DNA of 64,000 bases from a bacterium (GTDB lineage Bacteria; Sysuimicrobiota; Sysuimicrobiia; Sysuimicrobiales; Segetimicrobiaceae). Shown here one piece after another: positions 63,218 through 64,000 of the stretch (position 1 is its first letter; each line of letters starts with the position of its first letter). The position numbers and the translations under genes are program-made. Where the stretch lies: positions 56,173 through 120,172 of the forward strand of contig DATGFS010000031.1 of assembly GCA_035308905.1 (NCBI GenBank), given 5' to 3'. The notes under the pieces were generated by a model. The model ran no database searches, had not been told where the DNA came from, and saw only the letters and a list, made by a program, of their open reading frames with translations.

Positions 63218-64000
63218 TTAGCCGACCGACCCCTCCATTTCCATCTGGATCAGACGGTTCAACTCCACGCTGTACTCCATCGGCAGTTCCCTGGAGATCG
63301 GCTCGATGAAACCGCGGACGATCAAGCTCATTGCCTCGTCCTGGTTGATCCCGCGGCTCATCAGGTAGAATAGCTGCTCGCTAGACACCTTCGAGACGGT
63401 CGCCTCGTGGGTTACTTCCACGTCGTCCTCGTCGATCTCCATCGTCGGATAGGTGTCCGACCGGGACTGGTCGTCGAGGATCAGCGCGTCGCAGCGCACC
63501 GCGCACTTGCTGCCCTTGGCGCCCGGATGGATCTTGACGAGTCCCCGGTACCCGGCTCGGCCGCCGGATTTGCTGATCGACTTACTGACAATGGACGACT
63601 GCGTGTGCGGCGCCGCGTGGATCACCTTCGCGCCGGGGTCCTGGTGTTGCCCGGCGCCGGCGAAGGCGATCGAGAGAATCTCGGCCTTCGCCCCGGGCTC
63701 CACCATATAGACACTCGGGTACTTCATGGTCAGCTTGCTCCCGAGGTTGCCGTCCACCCACTCCATCGTCGCATCACGGTACGCGACCGCCCGCTTCGTG
63801 ACGAGATTGTAGACGTTCTTGGACCAGTTCTGAATCGTCGTGTAGCGGACCCGGGCGCCCTCCTTGACGATAATCTCGACGACCGCGCTGTGCAGCGAGT
63901 CGCTCGAGTAGGTCGGGGCGGTGCACCCCTCCACGTAGTGGAGGTAGGAGCCTCGTTCCGCGATGATCAAGGTCCGCTCGAACTGGCCCATGTTCTGCGC
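63218..64000 (-). CDS. sufB: Fe-S cluster assembly protein SufB, C-terminal part (cut by window edge)
   Basis: The last 260 residues of SufB, scaffold of the SufBCD complex. Diagnostic segments are [56 protein letters not shown] and the conserved Glu/His region [25 protein letters not shown]. The N-terminal half, and presumably sufC, lie beyond the right edge. The stop TAA is one base before rpoZ. Confidence 0.95.
   Translation of the reverse strand, partial: AQNMGQFERTLIIAERGSYLHYVEGCTAPTYSSDSLHSAVVEIIVKEGARVRYTTIQNWSKNVYNLVTKRAVAYRDATMEWVDGNLGSKLTMKYPSVYMVEPGAKAEILSIAFAGAGQHQDPGAKVIHAAPHTQSSIVSKSISKSGGRAGYRGLVKIHPGAKGSKCAVRCDALILDDQSRSDTYPTMEIDEDDVEVTHEATVSKVSSEQLFYLMSRGINQDEAMSLIVRGFIEPISRELPMEYSVELNRLIQMEMEGSVG

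Overview
The window is GC-rich, densely packed bacterial chromosome (only a handful of intergenic gaps exceed 150 bp). I see no rRNA, intact tRNA, transposase or CRISPR array. The gene content (repeated peptide-type ABC importers, luciferase-like flavin monooxygenases, M20/M24 peptidases, MmgE/PrpD proteins) suggests an uncultured soil or sediment heterotroph. Peptide-binding proteins with Sec or Tat signals but no lipobox cysteine, plus a periplasmic-type cyclic glucan synthase, suggest a diderm envelope. The phylum cannot be fixed from the sequence; a CSP1-3/Chloroflexota-like or Rokubacteria-like lineage is a guess.

Layout. 1-5242 (minus): importer 1 (binding protein, DppB, DppC) followed by gamma-glutamyltranspeptidase and a CapA-family protein cut by the left edge. 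5398-6102 (plus): RraA-like protein. 6126-11751 (minus): importer 2 (DppB, DppC, binding protein) with a ketopantoate-reductase-like enzyme and an aspartoacylase-like deacylase. 11884-18272 (plus): amidohydrolase, creatininase-like hydrolase, SDR, then importer 3. 18300-20313 (minus): HD-GYP c-di-GMP phosphodiesterase behind two small unknown proteins. 20425-24085: secreted unknown protein, second CapA protein, PNPOx-like protein. 23060-30841 (minus): importer 4 with an M20-like protein, two paralogous LLM oxidoreductases and an M24 peptidase. 30994-33877 (plus): second M24 peptidase and a Baeyer-Villiger-type monooxygenase. 33858-34518: HigBA toxin-antitoxin with a clear promoter/operator. 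34805-37302 (plus): three tandem cyclophilin-like DUF3830 paralogues and a third LLM monooxygenase. 37295-39908 (minus): sulfonate/nitrate-type ABC importer. 40046-52725: a catabolic island with creatinase-like M24 protein, two MmgE/PrpD proteins, RidA, importer 5 with a fused double ATPase, an argininosuccinate-lyase-like C-N lyase and an M20 deacylase. 53167-61965: a 2,932-residue cyclic beta-glucan synthase. 62029-64000: small membrane protein and housekeeping genes fabZ, rpoZ, sufB (cut by the right edge).

How it works together. Most of the window looks like an array of uptake-plus-hydrolysis cassettes: each DppABC-type importer sits with one or more amide, peptide or C-N bond cleaving enzymes, implying scavenging of small peptides and N-substituted amino acids. 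Four of the five peptide importers have no ATPase gene nearby, so the single fused DppD-DppF protein at 46575-48449 may energise several of them. The 40-53 kb island, which pairs an epimerase-family protein with a fumarase-superfamily lyase, resembles the architecture expected for iminodisuccinate/EDDS-type aminopolycarboxylate or related N-substituted aspartate catabolism. The DUF3830 trio next to a flavin monooxygenase is the least explained part.
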